A stretch of DNA of 64,000 nt, taken from contig NC_057764.1 of assembly GCF_010389155.1 (NCBI RefSeq), forward strand, positions 1,798,001-1,862,000. The letters run 5' to 3'. The notes below the pieces were generated by a model. That model was given only the letters and a program-made list of their open reading frames with translations. It was not told where the DNA came from and searched no databases. Positions within the stretch are counted from its first letter, which is position 1, and every line of letters begins with the position of its first letter. Positions 23,555-35,344 of the stretch are shown one piece after another. Position numbers and translations under genes: made by a program. Source of the DNA: Erigeron canadensis (taxonomy: Eukaryota; Streptophyta; Magnoliopsida; Asterales; Asteraceae).

Positions 23555-23864
23555 TTTTTTACTAGCTTGGTAGTAATCGTTGTTCATTTTTTTCGGTCAT
23601 TTTCGTAAATATGAATGGGACTACATTAAAAACACTATGGAGTAAATAGAATGGCATGGTTTTCATAGTGGAGGCTTTTTTTTTGTCTTGGATGGTTGAT
23701 TGACTCGTTAAGTAATATAATATACGTAAATATCATAAAAATAAAGTTGTGATATCATTACCATAAAAATTGATAAACCTACCACAAATTAAAAATTATA
23801 TATAATGCAATATAAGTATTTTATGCATATGTGTGGTAAATCTATCAATTTATGCGTTACTAAT

Positions 23865-24158
23865 ACCACTACTCATGATATAAATGTGTGTATAACATAA
23901 GTCTACTCGTGGCGAAGACGGTGGCGTTGGGACTGCGAGTAGTGTAGGTTAGTATAAGTTCTTTGATGTAATGGTAGTTAATGTAAAAGATATATTTTAT
24001 GAATTGAGAGATATATATTTTATATATTATTTCATTAAGGGTATTTTTAGGATATCACTTAATGATATAGGTATAGTAATAATAAATCAAGTGTGTTTTG
24101 TCACTACGTTACTTGTGCTTAAAATGGAAGGGGTTAATATGTTTTATAAAGAAATATA
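23865..24158 (-). mobile_element. Decayed Helitron
   Basis: Read on the minus strand from ~24158: tctatatttctttataaaac, then '...ttaaccccttcc', with the 'cccttaatg' block further in. This parallels the start of 26760-27107. The GC-rich 3' end is no longer recognisable. Confidence 0.4.
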
Positions 24159-24229
24159 GATATAGATATAAAACTATTCTAAATTTATATTATTTTTTAA
24201 ATAACAAATTATCCTATTTCTATTTTTTT

Positions 24230-24379
24230 TAAACGTTCGAATGATCAGAACCTCTTCGTCTCACTTATCGGCACCTACATCCTTCGGGCAGGATGCAATT
24301 CGAATTTTTAGGGAACCACGGAGGGAGGAAAACCTCATATTAATCCGCCAAACGGCACGACAATTAATAGGAGTAAATC
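24230..24379 (-). mobile_element. SINE, 3' part (split by a solo LTR)
   Basis: Minus-strand continuation of the tRNA-like head at 26660-26757. It runs through gccgtttggcggattaatat to a poly-A tail at ~24230. The break point carries the solo-LTR target duplication AAATC, so removing the LTR rejoins the two halves. Confidence 0.6.
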
Positions 24380-26659
24380 TGAAACGCCTCGACTCAATTT
24401 AGTCCCAAAAGTATGAACATAAAAGAAAAGAAACGCAAATTAGTTAAATTATACTTAGAAAAATACGGCCAATTTTCGTGAAAAATCAAAATGTTCCAAT
24501 TCAAGAAAAGACACTTGGAATGTTCTTAAAATGATGTTAATAGACTACTATGCGAGTTTCAGGACCCGAAAAGATCAAACGAAGCCTCGATAAAAAAAGT
24601 GTAAAAATTACAGAGGAGCACGGCTCTTGTTTCCTGCAGAGGCCGTTCATAAGAGCCGTCCTCTGCACAAAGGCCGTCCTCTTCAGGTTTCGTACTTTTG
24701 ACACATTGAACAACTAGAAAAATCAAAATGTTCCAATTCAAGAAAAGACACTTGGAATGTTTTTAAAATGATGTTAATAGACTACTATACGAGTTTCAGG
24801 ACCCGAAAAGATCAAACGAAGCCTCGGTAAAAAAAGTGTAAAAATTACAGAGGAGCATGGCTCTTGTGTCCTGCAGAGGTCGTCCACAAGAGCCGTCCTC
24901 TGCACAAAGGCTGTGCTTTCTGCTGTACACCAAAAACACTCCTTTTGACGTTTTTCAACATTTCGACTCAATTCCAAACATTCCCAAGCACTATTACTGA
25001 CTCAAATAAGATCATATCAAGCGAATAAACGTTTCATAAGCTTACATTAGATAACGTGTACATTTCAACATAAGTAGGGCATATTACCCATTTCATCACA
25101 TAACCCAAAACTTTCATTTGACTTCCAAATTTAACAAGACTAGTTACCAACACCCAAAATGAACATGATACATAACCACAAGATTCAAAACACCAAGATT
25201 GTATCAAGAGCCAAAGAGGTGGGATGAACTAAGCCTCTAAAACAAAAGTGTGTCATTCAACCAAGAATGACCTAATACCTTCAAATGTCTTGTAAAGGTC
25301 AACTTCAAGCTCTAACCATGTCTTCCAATTCAAACACATTAGTTCCTTCTTCCGGAACTACCTATAAAAGGGGTAAACAACTAAAACATAAGCAAAGGCT
25401 TAGTGAATATACTTGCATACATTTACGAACACGAAGGAAGGCAAGTGCAAAGACTTTCACATGTAACCTATGACACCGTCATGTCACATTTACATGCTCA
25501 CTTTGCACACTATAAACACATATATGGATCCATATAAGCTAAACAACATAATCATGATCATCTATCGGGGTTCTTAGGCCACCGGAGTTTCTTAGGCCTC
25601 AATCAATCAACTATCGGGGTTCTTAGGCCCCGGAGGTTCTTAGGCCTCATAAACTATTCCCCACATGGGCTTAACGCCAAACCAATTACCATGCTTGGAA
25701 CATTCACATCTCATGGTAATTGGCCCAATGTATACATAAAGGTATGCAAATATACTCACCTCCTCCGCGTCAAAGACAATAACGCTAAACGATCAAGCAC
25801 AAGCAAGCTTCAACCTATGATCATACCGTAAAATACATAAGCTTACATTTACAACTATGACTAGTTCAACCTAGTCACACTCAATCACTACCCTTTTCCT
25901 AAATCCAAACCCAACCCATTTGTCATTGAGTTACTTCCATTCTTAAAATTAACATTAGGTAGTTCAACCTACCATTTTCATCCATAGTTCATTAACTAGC
26001 AAAAACTCATATTTTCTCATAAACTCAAATTATTATATAACCTTATCAATTTCATAATCAAATACATCATATAACTCAATGACAATTAGGTTAACTAAGG
26101 AATTGGGAAAAAATTAACCATAATTCAAATTCTAGTAAAAACCCCCAAAGTGGTTCATCCATGAACACTAATTTCTCAATAACAATAGAAATAATGAAAT
26201 AGAAATCAATACCTCAACATTGGAATATAATAACTTAGGTTTTTAATTCCCAAATTTCTCTCTTTTTCTTATTAAATTTCGGCCACCACCTAAAATCACC
26301 AAAGCCCTAAATTTCAAACTCTTGAATGGAGATATATTGATGGTGATGATTGTTAGGATGATTTCTAGTCTTGGATTTGAAGGATTAACCCTTGATTTTG
26401 GAAAGAATAGAAAGAAAATTGCATGAGGGAATGAAGATGAAGGTAGTGGAATTATGAGTTTGAAGAAAAGAGTATGTGGCTGGCACATTTTGGGGGTGCC
26501 ACGACCCACTTCAAAAATTGTGGGTATTTTACCCGCTATCCGCTAAAGTTCCAACGAAATTAACCCCATATCCAAAAATAAAATACTAGAAATTAATTTA
26601 ATGTCAAAACTATAAAAAAGGGTTAATTTCTTTTACCTTAAAATCTTTGGGGTGTTACA
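24380..26659 (+). mobile_element. Solo LTR, TGTAAC...GTTACA family
   Basis: The 2,280-bp unit begins TGAAACGCCTC, a mutated TGTAACACCCC, and ends GGGGTGTTACA. A perfect 5-bp TSD AAATC lies at 24375-24379 and 26660-26664. It shares tacttagaaaaatacggcc, gcacggctcttgttt, tacccgcta(t/g)ccgctaaagttcc-type blocks and its ending with 31939-34021. Strand is arbitrary. ORFs inside are not conserved. It is probably a gypsy-type LTR, but no internal domain is present to prove this. Confidence 0.75.
24480..24953. repeat. 237-bp tandem duplication in the solo LTR
   Basis: Copies start at 24480 and 24717 with gaaaaatcaaaatgttccaa and share the gagttt caggacccgaaaag and agaggagca blocks. They are about 93% alike by eye. 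The corresponding block occurs once in the 31.9-kb LTR. Confidence 0.88.
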
Positions 26660-26757
26660 AAATCTTACCCCCTCAGGATTCGAACCTGAGTCTTCCCGGG
26701 CTTCCAAACCTTCATGGAAAGACTGGGATACCATTGAGGTTTTACCTCAATGATTCC
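26660..26757 (-). mobile_element. SINE, 5' tRNA-like head
   Basis: On the minus strand an A-box-like cctcaatggtatcccag is followed about 50 bases later by a B-box ggttcgaatcctg within a short stem. This is an internal RNA polymerase III promoter of a tRNA-derived SINE. The body continues at 24379 beyond the inserted LTR. Confidence 0.62.
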
Positions 26758-26759
26758 TA

Positions 26760-27107
26760 TCTATACTCCTTTATAATAATTATCAACCCCTTATTTTAGG
26801 AAAGTGTTAGAAAATGGTTATATGCAAAAGTACTAAATTACCCTTAATAAACACTCTTTATGAAAAGGGTTATTAGAGATTACCAAATTTGCCGTTAATG
26901 AATTAATTTACACTTTAGAACTTTATCTTGCTAATTTACACTCTAAGTCTTTATCTTTTAAAATATTTTCACTCTCACCATTAAATCAACTTACACGGTT
27001 ACACCACTCGACACCAATTTTTAATATCTTCACCACTCGTCATTGAAACCACTAACCGTCGCCGTCGTCGCCGTCACTACCACCGCATTGTGCGGGTACC
27101 ATGCTAG
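26760..27107 (+). mobile_element. Non-autonomous Helitron
   Basis: Starts TCTATACTCC after A (26759) and ends gcgggtaccatgCTAG before T (27108), the canonical Helitron insertion. A short GC-rich palindrome, ccgcattgtgcgg, lies just before the end. The 348-bp interior has no ORF. It is the clearest member of the family in the window. Confidence 0.82.
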
Positions 27108-27108
27108 T

Positions 27109-27554
27109 TTTTATTATTATTAATAAATTACACAAATAAAATGTAAGACTTTCGAAACCTCCGTTAATTAATGCCCATAAATATTAAAAGTAAGCTTTGA
27201 ACTTAAATAATGAAATCTTCCAAAATTGTAAACCTTACATTTTAGTTTTACAACTTAACATAAACTCAAGAAATACAGGGGAGAAAGTATTTGTATTTAT
27301 AAGTCATGTTTAAAACACTTGTCATTTACTTGTTAAATATGTGTACTCAGTTTTTTTAGCCAATGTGTTTCTCTGTCACCTTGTTATCGTTTTCAAGATC
27401 CACATATTTTCGAATTTAGAACATAATATTTTATCACAATTTTAAAAGCCTTCTCTTTTACTTGCAGTTCGTTTGAGATCACTAGACCATTTTATCTATC
27501 TTCTAAAGAAAAATTATGTTACACTATGACGGTGACTTTTGAATATGTATATAT
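27109..27554. other. Intergenic, nothing recognised
   Basis: AT-rich, without repeats or plausible ORFs. Confidence 0.45.
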
Positions 27555-27555
27555 A

Positions 27556-28037
27556 CATATAGAAGAGAGATCAAATGAGAAGGTGAGTTAAGAAAAAAAG
27601 AAATAAAAGGTTTTTCTAACCAATCAGAAGTTGACATGTGGTTTTTTAAAAAAACTGACCTAACCCAACCCTAAGTTGACCCAACCCAACCCTAAGCTGA
27701 CCCAAACCCAAGTTGACCCAACCAACCCTAAGTCGATTTAAACCCAAGCTGAGCCAACCCAATCATAAGCTAAACCAACCCAACCCTAAGTTGACCCTAA
27801 CTCAAACTGACCCAACCCAACCCTAAACTGACCCAAACCCAATCTGACTCAACTCAACCCTAAGCTGACCTAAACCCAAGTTGACCCAAAACCCAAGCTA
27901 CCCCAAACCCAAGCTTACCCAAAACCCAAGCTGACCCAAAACCCAAACTGACCAAGCTGACACACGGCGTGTTTTGATTGGCCCACAAGACCTTCTCTCT
28001 CATCTCTTCTTAACACACTTTCTTCCAGTATCCTCAC
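27556..28037. mobile_element. MITE-like element filled with a minisatellite
   Basis: Outer segments are imperfect inverted repeats: left 'agagagatcaaatgagaagg...ccaatcag', right on the other strand 'aagagatgagagagaagg...ccaatcaa'. The core, 27655-27960, is a degenerate array of a ~15-17-bp unit, acccaaccctaagctg. No clear TSD is visible apart from TA-rich flanks. The repeats are not telomeric TTTAGGG. Confidence 0.55.
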
Positions 28038-28044
28038 CATATAT

Positions 28045-28228
28045 ATATTTATATATAAAACATAGTTAATACTAGGTATAACTTGATTTGTTCATATATG
28101 CATGAATATGTTCACATAGAATATTCACATATGAACATCAAGTTAGAATATAAAAGTTCTCATGGTTCCCCTAATTCAAATGGTTCTCACATGAACTTTT
28201 TCTCATAATATATATATAATATATATAT
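28045..28228. mobile_element. Small foldback MITE copy
   Basis: Self-complementary blocks built on 'gttcatatatgcatgaatatgttcac...catatgaac'. TA-rich sequence lies on both sides. It resembles 29610-29770 and the arms of the 42.4-kb element. Confidence 0.45.
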
Positions 28229-28231
28229 ATA

Positions 28232-28958
28232 TATGGGCGGGTTAAATAGAGGACAAGCAATCCAGAAAGTACAAGGGGATCAATCTCCACCGTTGGATCA
28301 AGAATCCTCTTCCTCCTTCTTCATTCTTCTCCGGCGAAACTATTGCCGCCAGCCACCACTTTCTTCTCCGGCGACCGTCACCACATCCTCCTTCTTCCTT
28401 CTTCCTTCTTCTCCGGCGAGACAACCACCGCCACCACCTCCGGCAATATCTCTGTCAATCATTAGTTTCGTTTTCCGGTGGATATGGTACGGGTGTTGCC
28501 CTCATCCATTCTAAATTGGTTGTCACCGAACGCATATAGGAATCATATGGATTTGATGGGCGGCGATCCAAGATATGGTGGCGGTTTGATACAATATGGG
28601 CTCCGCCCTTGCTACCGGCGCCGGCGCCATGGTTGGGGTGGTCGGAGATGATGGTGGTGGTGGTTGTCTCGTCGGAGAAGAAGGATGTGGTGGCTGGCGG
28701 CGGCTGTCTCGCCGAAGAAGAAGGAGGTGACACATCAGCCGGAGAAGGAGGAAAAAAAAAGGAGAGAGACTTGATCTGAGCCCTTGATCGGACGGCCAGG
28801 ATCGATACCCTTGTACTTTTTAGATTGATTGTACTCTAATTATCTTTCTCATAAATAGAGGAAAAATAATGAGAGAGACTTGATCTGAGCCCTTGATCGG
28901 ACGGCCAGGATTGATACCCTTGTACTTTTTAGATTGATTGTACTCTAATTATCTTTCT

Positions 28959-28962
<4 letters not shown>
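28232..28962. mobile_element. Long foldback element
   Basis: Left arm 28245-~28440 and right arm ~28600-28960 are imperfect inverted repeats. aaagtacaaggggatcaatc on the left pairs with the complement of gatacccttgtacttttt on the right, followed by repeated ctccggcga-type blocks. The right outer ~91 bp is duplicated (28762-28853, 28871-28961, period 109). ORFs at 28233-28514 and 28455-28733 are products of the repeated TCC/CCG sequence. Flanks are (TA)n, partly (CA)n. Confidence 0.6.
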
Positions 28963-28989
<27 letters not shown>

Positions 28990-28991
<2 letters not shown>

Positions 28992-29600
28992 TGAAAAGTT
29001 AATTTGAACAAAAAAAACATTCGGAACCTTTTTCCACTAACTTTTTACAGGGTAATAATATAGTAATTGTCTAATTATCCATTAAATAAATAAAAAACTA
29101 AAATAAAGTATCCTATGTATTTCTACTGCAGTTACGTGTATCAAGTTTTTAAAGCCCATAATTCCTAATATCAAGCCCCCTTACACGATTCTTCTTGTTT
29201 CATAATACATATGTTTTTTATCTTTTTAGTTTTTTCGTTGATCACACGAGATCAAATCGTTGATTTGATTAGGATGATTGATTTGTTTTGCATATGATTT
29301 GATCTCCATAGAAGAAAGTATCGGGTTTTGAAGGAGGTAGGTGGGAAAAATCTGTTCGATGTTATTGTGGTTATTGTTTCTTAAATTGTGAAATAATTAC
29401 TAGATAAAACTCTCACCGTTTCTTTTCCTTTTTACCCCTTATCACATGTTCCGTCCCTTTTTTAGTAACTATTTATTTACAACTCTGCCACCATATGTAT
29501 GGGTCGTAGATCTCCATATTTTATGGCTAAGATTTATTTGGAGAGTTCTTAAAAGTTATTGCTTTTTAAAGGGTTTTAATAATAACTTTTTCATATATAT
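28990..29600. other. Intergenic, one MITE end
   Basis: attgaaaagttaatttgaac at 28991 resembles the 42.4-kb foldback terminus next to (TA)n. The rest shows nothing recognisable. Confidence 0.35.
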
Positions 29601-29604
29601 ATAA

Positions 29605-29775
29605 GCGTAAAGTTTATTTGAGAACAATTTACATATAGATATAGGTAATATTAAATATAATTTGATTTCATGATTTGTTCATATGTGAACGAAAATGTTC
29701 ATATATAATATTCGTATATGGACATCAAGTTCACATAGTTTTTACATAAACTTTTCAAAAGAAAGAGAATTTATA
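29605..29775. mobile_element. Small foldback MITE copy
   Basis: Begins 'aagtttatttgagaacaatt' after a short TA tract and contains the palindromic 'gttcatatgtgaacgaaaat' block. It is related to 28045-28228. Confidence 0.45.
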
Positions 29776-30362
29776 TTTACCCTCTCATCAAGAAGGCCGT
29801 TAACCGTGGTTTGCATTCAAAAACGCCATAATAGGATAAAATAACGTACAATATAAGGTTTTTCATTTCCGGATTATCAAGAATCTTTTAATTTAGGTAT
29901 AAATGGTGCACTTTAATATTGGATATTTTTCAATGAACAATTAGATTTAGAAGAGAAAGGAATCCCACATCATCATACAAAAAAGAGACTTCAAAACAAA
30001 AATAAATAAGTCGTTTTCTTTTAATTATCAAGAATAGAAAAAAGCTAGATGGGAGAAAATAATCAGATCAGGAGGTCCCTATTGGTGATGTCTTGTGGTT
30101 CCCACTCAAGATGAGCATATCCTTTTATCCTCACCCTTTTTATCTTCCTTTTTCCATTTTCTCCACTTTTATTCATTTTGTATTTTTCTTGTTTTTATAA
30201 ATTAACCATTTGCACATTCTTTTTCTATAGTCAACTAAAACAATAATTTTGATATACATGAATCAAAATAATTAATGATTTTATATTTGATCAACTTGTA
30301 AGAAAACTATTTGTGACCATATAAAGATTGTGGCCTTAACTCAAGATTGGAATTTTATACTA
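29776..30362. other. Intergenic, nothing recognised
   Basis: AT-rich sequence without ORFs or repeat boundaries. Confidence 0.45.
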
Positions 30363-31380
30363 CTAACATTTACCCGGGTAACAAGGTCGGTCTTGAGTTT
30401 TATGATGCTCAGGGCTAGTCAATCAAAAGATGTTCCTAATAATCGAAATACAAACCCATTTTATATATTTTTGTGTCCTTATATTATATTTAAATGATTA
30501 GCTTAAAGCTGTAAGATCGTTTAACTTTGTGTTATTTAAAAAAAAAAAAGTTGTATGTTAAAGTTTCACCAAGAATAATTAATACTCGTATATCAATGGA
30601 TAAAAAATAGATCAAACTCGTCTTGTATAGATTGGAAGATTGGCTCTCTTTTAATTTTCGATTTTGTTTTCTTGTTGTAAGTACTGGTTTTATTGTTTGT
30701 AGTTTTAATTTTTTTTTTCATAAAATATGAAAATATAAGAAAAAGTACTTGTATCAAAATAGATCTTTTAGCTAATAATCATGGTCAAAGACTTTATTTA
30801 TTTTCAGAAATATTGAGACACAAAGTTAGATATATACAAGTCTAAGGGGTGGAATGAACATTGTAACAAGTAAAGGCTATGAAATAAAGATATAATAAAG
30901 TATTCATCTTCTTCTCAAAGAATCCATCTGCAACTTCCGCTAAAACTTTGATCGGAATATATTCTTTTTCATGGCATCCATTTATCTCTTTAACAATTAG
31001 TTCATGGTATAACTAGTGTATATTATCCGTCATACAACAACATTCTACTTGTTTAAATTATTAAAAAGCTAGTTAAACAAACATAGAAGTATAATATTGA
31101 TCTGAAATTTTATGCCCCTACTCAAATGATGCTACAGGCTGTCCCCCGCACTGCCCATCCCCAGGGCCGGCTCTGCCTGGTAATGTGGCGGTGGTCGTAG
31201 TGGTGACGTTGTGGACCACAACTTGTGGTGGTGGTGGGCGATTGTTTGTGATGGAGGCGGCGGCGTGTGGTATAAATAATTGATGTAAAGTAATTCATGT
31301 AAAGAACTAATAAGGATACTTTAGAAGATAAAGAATTGATAGTATCATTTAATCATTAAGGGACAACCTTATACTAGGAC
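30363..31380 (-). mobile_element. Helitron interrupted by a hAT element
   Basis: With 30382-31175 removed, the minus strand reads 'cccttaatg...tttatcttctaaa...accacacgccgcc...accgccac...acccgggtaaatgTTAG' before T at 30362. This follows the order of blocks in 26760-27107. The 5' end is not recognisable. The CTAG end is mutated. Confidence 0.5.
30382..31175. mobile_element. Non-autonomous hAT element
   Basis: Starts CAAGGTCGGTCTTGA and ends cagggccggctCTG. The flanks CCGGGTAA (30374-30381) and CCTGGTAA (31176-31183) match at 7 of 8 bases. It sits inside the 3' end of a Helitron. It has the same terminal family as the 216 and 22855 copies but is older. Confidence 0.75.
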
Positions 31381-31938
31381 TCATCCCAAGAAGGACTAGT
31401 CCTAATCAGTTCCACATCTGCAAAAACCATCCGAGGACTAATCCCTCTAAATCCAACCTTATACCCGGACTAGTCCTGGACCCAATTTTTATTTAATTAT
31501 ACACTTTATCCAACTTTACACTTTCAATCACTCAAAATTTAACAACAACTAAATAAAACACACCATTCATTAAAATTAAAACATAAACTCACAAATAATA
31601 TATTAATTCCTAAAAATACCATTTTATTGTCGTTGCACCGATATGGAAATTAAAAGACATTAAACTAACTAATCAAACTACTTAGAAGTAAAAAGTACAT
31701 CGAAATTAAAATACATTACAAACTAATTAAACCATCTCATATTGTCGTTGCGTCGATATGTTCCAGTTCCCCAATGTGAAATCCGCACTATCAAGTTATT
31801 CAATTGCATTTTGGAGGTTGTCGATCTTCCCCTGCAAATAATCTATATATTGCCACTCAAGTTCACTTGCTTGTAAATTAGAAATTTGTTCTCGACATCA
31901 TTTATTTTTGTCATTTAGCTTATGCATAACTGCATCCA
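31381..31938. other. Intergenic remnant of an unknown element
   Basis: Contains a short direct repeat around 'aaccttata(c)...ggact' (31372, 31450). Minus-strand reading near 31740-31935 gives coding-like pieces broken by stops. It was one stretch with 34022 onward before the solo LTR inserted. Not identified. Confidence 0.3.
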
Positions 31939-34021
31939 TGTAACTCCCCAAACCATTTTGACTCGAAAAGCATACAACAATTTGAAAACTTATGATAAAC
32001 AAGTTGGACAATTTCATACTTAGAAAAATACGGCCATTTTTCGTCAAAAATCAAAGTCATCAAAATTGAAAAATGACACATGGAACCTTCTTAATATGTT
32101 AATATAAGTCTATTGTAAGAGTTTCAGGTCTCAGAAAAATTAAACGAAGGCTCGGTAAAATTTTATAAAATTACAGAATAGCACGGCTCTTGTTTCTACA
32201 AGAGCCGTCCTCAAAGGCCGTCCCTGAAAACAAAGGCCATCATCCTGCAGCTTCGTACTTTGACACTATAATCAACTTTTGACCTTTTCTACTCAATACC
32301 AAGCTTCGTACAAATGATAAACAACTTCATTTTGACATAACACAACATTTCCAAAAGTCTTTGTACCATCCATTGCTACAAAACAAATTTACAAGACCAA
32401 ACGGGTCATTTAACCTAATGAATGACCTAATCAACAATGATATGACATATACAAACCAAATGACCCCTTGTTTGACATAACCACAGATTTTCCACCAAAA
32501 AGAACTTGTCCATTCGGAAACAAAAGCTTGTATCATGAGCCATAATATACCAAGGGATTGTCTATGCCATTACTCAAGTTGCCAACTTTCCAAGATGGCC
32601 AAAATACCTTCAGTAACAACTTTCACTTCAAATCTATCACTTGATCAAATCCTTTCCCTTGTTACTACCAATTCCTATAAAAAAAGGTTAAACAACTAAA
32701 ACTTAAGCAATGCTTAGTGAATGCATATACTATATGATCATAATCAAGTTACCAAAATATTAGTGCATCAAGTATCATTCATAGCTTATCTTTTGATAGC
32801 CATTTCATTTATATCAATCATAAACACAAAAATCATCACAAATCATTTTCAACATGGCCATGGACATTTGCTAGTAGGACTTTACCCACCTACTAGATTT
32901 AAACATATAATTTGGCTAGTAGGAATTTACCCACCTACTAGCTCACATAGTCAAAATCACATTATGTTAGTAGATATTTACCCACCTACTAGCTTTTATC
33001 ACCAAACATCAATTATGCTAGTAGGAACCCACCTACTAGCTTACATATTCATAATTGAAGTCTTGCTAGTAGGAATTTACCCACCTACTAGCTTATTTAT
33101 TCAACAAGCATATGGGTCATAGGAATGTACACAGCTATGACCTCTATTAACAAGAACATGATCATATGCATATACACTCACCTTAACTTGGTTATTTGGC
33201 ACTATATGGCTATTAGACTCAACAAGATGATCTTCACCACCTATACAATTTACGATATATATCTATGAGTTCTATAAACTCAACTCTTTCACAATCAACT
33301 ACATTAATTCCCCATGAGCTCATTCATTATGGTGTTTGGCTACACTAAACATTTCAACACAATTTTCATAAAAACTTTCATATCACAATTCTAGCCAAAC
33401 ACCCTAAAACATAAGGTTTATCATTATGGGGTTTTTATCATCAAAACTCATTTGCATTAACCCCAATTTCCTCCTTTTATTTCTACTAGGGTTGTTTTCT
33501 AAAAAAATCCCAAAAATAACAAAAACTCCAATTTCAAGATCAAGAACCCTAATTTCTTGATTCAATTATGTAGGAGAATTCTTACCTCTTGTAGACAAAC
33601 ACTAGAACAACTGAAATTCCAAATTTCCTTCCTTTCTTCCTTGCCAATTTCGAACCTCTCCAAGAGCAACCAAACCCTCAATTGATTCTTAAATTTTTGA
33701 ATTAGAGAGGTGAATTAGAGATTGAATTTCATAGACTAACTTGTGAATTAGGAAGTTTGTGGAGGAATGAATTGAAGAATTTTTGTTTTTGAGAAAAAAA
33801 TTTAGTTAGTGGAAATATGATTCAAAAAAAACAAGTTGGCTGGCCTATTTCCCCCATTGCCACATTTCATTTAGATTTTAGTGGATATTATACCCGCTAG
33901 CCACTAAAGTTCCAACTAAATTAACCCCGGATCTCAAAATAAAATACTACGAAATTACTTTAAGGGCAAAAATACATAAAATATTGATTTATTTATTTTT
34001 TTATATTTTTGGGTTGTTACA
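31939..34021 (+). mobile_element. Second solo LTR, TGTAAC...GTTACA family
   Basis: The 2,083-bp unit begins TGTAACTCCCC and ends GGGTTGTTACA. The flanks atcca (31934-31938) and ctcca (34022-34026) match at 4 of 5 bases. It is homologous to 24380-26659 throughout its outer parts. No pol or gag sequence is present. Confidence 0.75.
32866..33115. repeat. Minisatellite of palindromic CTAGTAGG units
   Basis: Five units of about 45-60 bp share gctagtaggaatttaccca then cctactagc. Each unit is itself an inverted repeat, CTAGTAGG...CCTACTAG. The repeated GIYPPTS translation on the plus strand is a by-product. Confidence 0.88.
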
Positions 34022-34026
34022 CTCCA

Positions 34027-35344
34027 GTTCCTCTCGAAACATTACGTGGTCTAGGATATCGGTCACCATACTGTCCTCTACCTGATTGACAGTCAATGGT
34101 GGTTTTGGGAAAGTGATATTCAATGAAGAAGCCAATTAGACGATATAAATATATATAGATAAAGCGTATGTTTATTTTACCTGAAATGTTTACTTTTTGG
34201 GGATAGAAATGTTTGATTATGAAGACAATATATATAGATAAAGTGGACGACGCTCCTTCAACGTTTAAATTCGAATTTTCTTTACAAGACTAGTCCCTCT
34301 AACGTTCAAATTTCAAAATATTTACATATTCAGTCCCTCAAACGACCAAAAATTTAAATAAATTACAACTTTGGCCCCTAAACGGCTATAACTTATTTCA
34401 CTATATAAACATGATTCCAAGGACATCCCCAATTCATTTCACAATTCCATTTTACAATGAAATTTAAATTTCGATTTCGATTTCACATCCAAATGGCCTA
34501 ATCATCAAACATCGTTCACCGACCTCACATGACTATGGATGAGATGAAGACACTAATCATTGCTGATATAAAAGAAGACACCCCCTTCAAACAGAAATCT
34601 CTGGAAATCTGGAATGTTTACAGGAGAAAAGGCGACGTTGCGAGGTAGTGTTAAAGGAAATACAAGCGCCAGGCCACTTTTCGAAGCATGAAGGCCAATA
34701 TGCCTATTTTCTGCAAAAGGAGATTAAGAGGGTCAAGCCCGCAATCAAGGATGTTTTTTTTTTATGTCGGTCACATATTGGGAGACCAACGCACTTGGCC
34801 GAATCGTACCATGATAATTGCGGTGAAGACAAAACCATCAAAGATGTCAGAATGCCGCAACATCATCAATGGTGGCTAGACCTAAACGCTCACTGGTGCA
34901 TAGGAAGTATGTCACTAGATGATTGTCATGAGTAATTATGTAATGTGTACTAATTATGTAATGTGTTTTTAATTATGCAACGTGTTTCGTTATTAATAAA
35001 ATGGATTTATTTAATTTTGTGTAAAAGTTATATAGAATAATAAGGTTGTTCAAACTGTTAAGGGACTGAAGTTGTCAAAAGGCGATATTTGATTTTTTGA
35101 ATTCAAGGGACCAAATATGTTAACACCCAACATCCCTGTCCAAATTTAAAAAGAAAAAAAAAAGCAAAAAAAAAAAAAACGTTCAAACAACTCGTGCGTG
35201 GATGGACGAGTGAGGGTCGGATGAGTCAGAGACGAGTCCAACCTCACGGTGTTGACTTGTCCCTGGGAGAAGGACGAACAACGTAAGGCACCTCCCAATG
35301 GTAAGAGGTAGTGTATGTAAAAATTTTTAAGGAGTGCTAAATAA
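34027..35344 (+). other. Gene-like remnant, unidentified
   Basis: A TATA-like ctatataaac lies at 34401-34410. About 120 bases on, broken frames read MTMDEMKTLIIADIKEDTPF (~34530), then the ORF 34648-34935 (MLKEIQAPGHFSKHEGQYAY and WWLDLNAHWCIGSMSLDD). In-frame stops at ~34645 interrupt it. Repeated phrases such as 'ggcccctaaacggc' and 'gggactgaagttgtcaa' flank it. No family is recognised. It may be a decayed transposon or gene. Confidence 0.3.

Noticed and set aside
27655..27960. Interstitial telomere
   Set aside because: The unit is cccaaccctaagctg-like and ~16 bp, not the 7-bp TTTAGGG plant telomere repeat.
28233..28733. Pro/Ser-rich ORFs on both strands
   Set aside because: They arise from repeated ctccggcga sequence in foldback arms and overlap each other on opposite strands.
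32866..33115. CRISPR-like array
   Set aside because: Regular palindromic units, but plant LTR context, no cas genes, and spacers that are diverged repeat rather than unique.
32721..33122. 133-codon ORF with repeated GIYPPTS
   Set aside because: It is a translation of the palindromic minisatellite in a solo LTR, not a protein gene.
34648..34935. Confident protein-coding gene
   Set aside because: In-frame stops upstream, no recognised domain and no splice model; kept only as an unidentified remnant.
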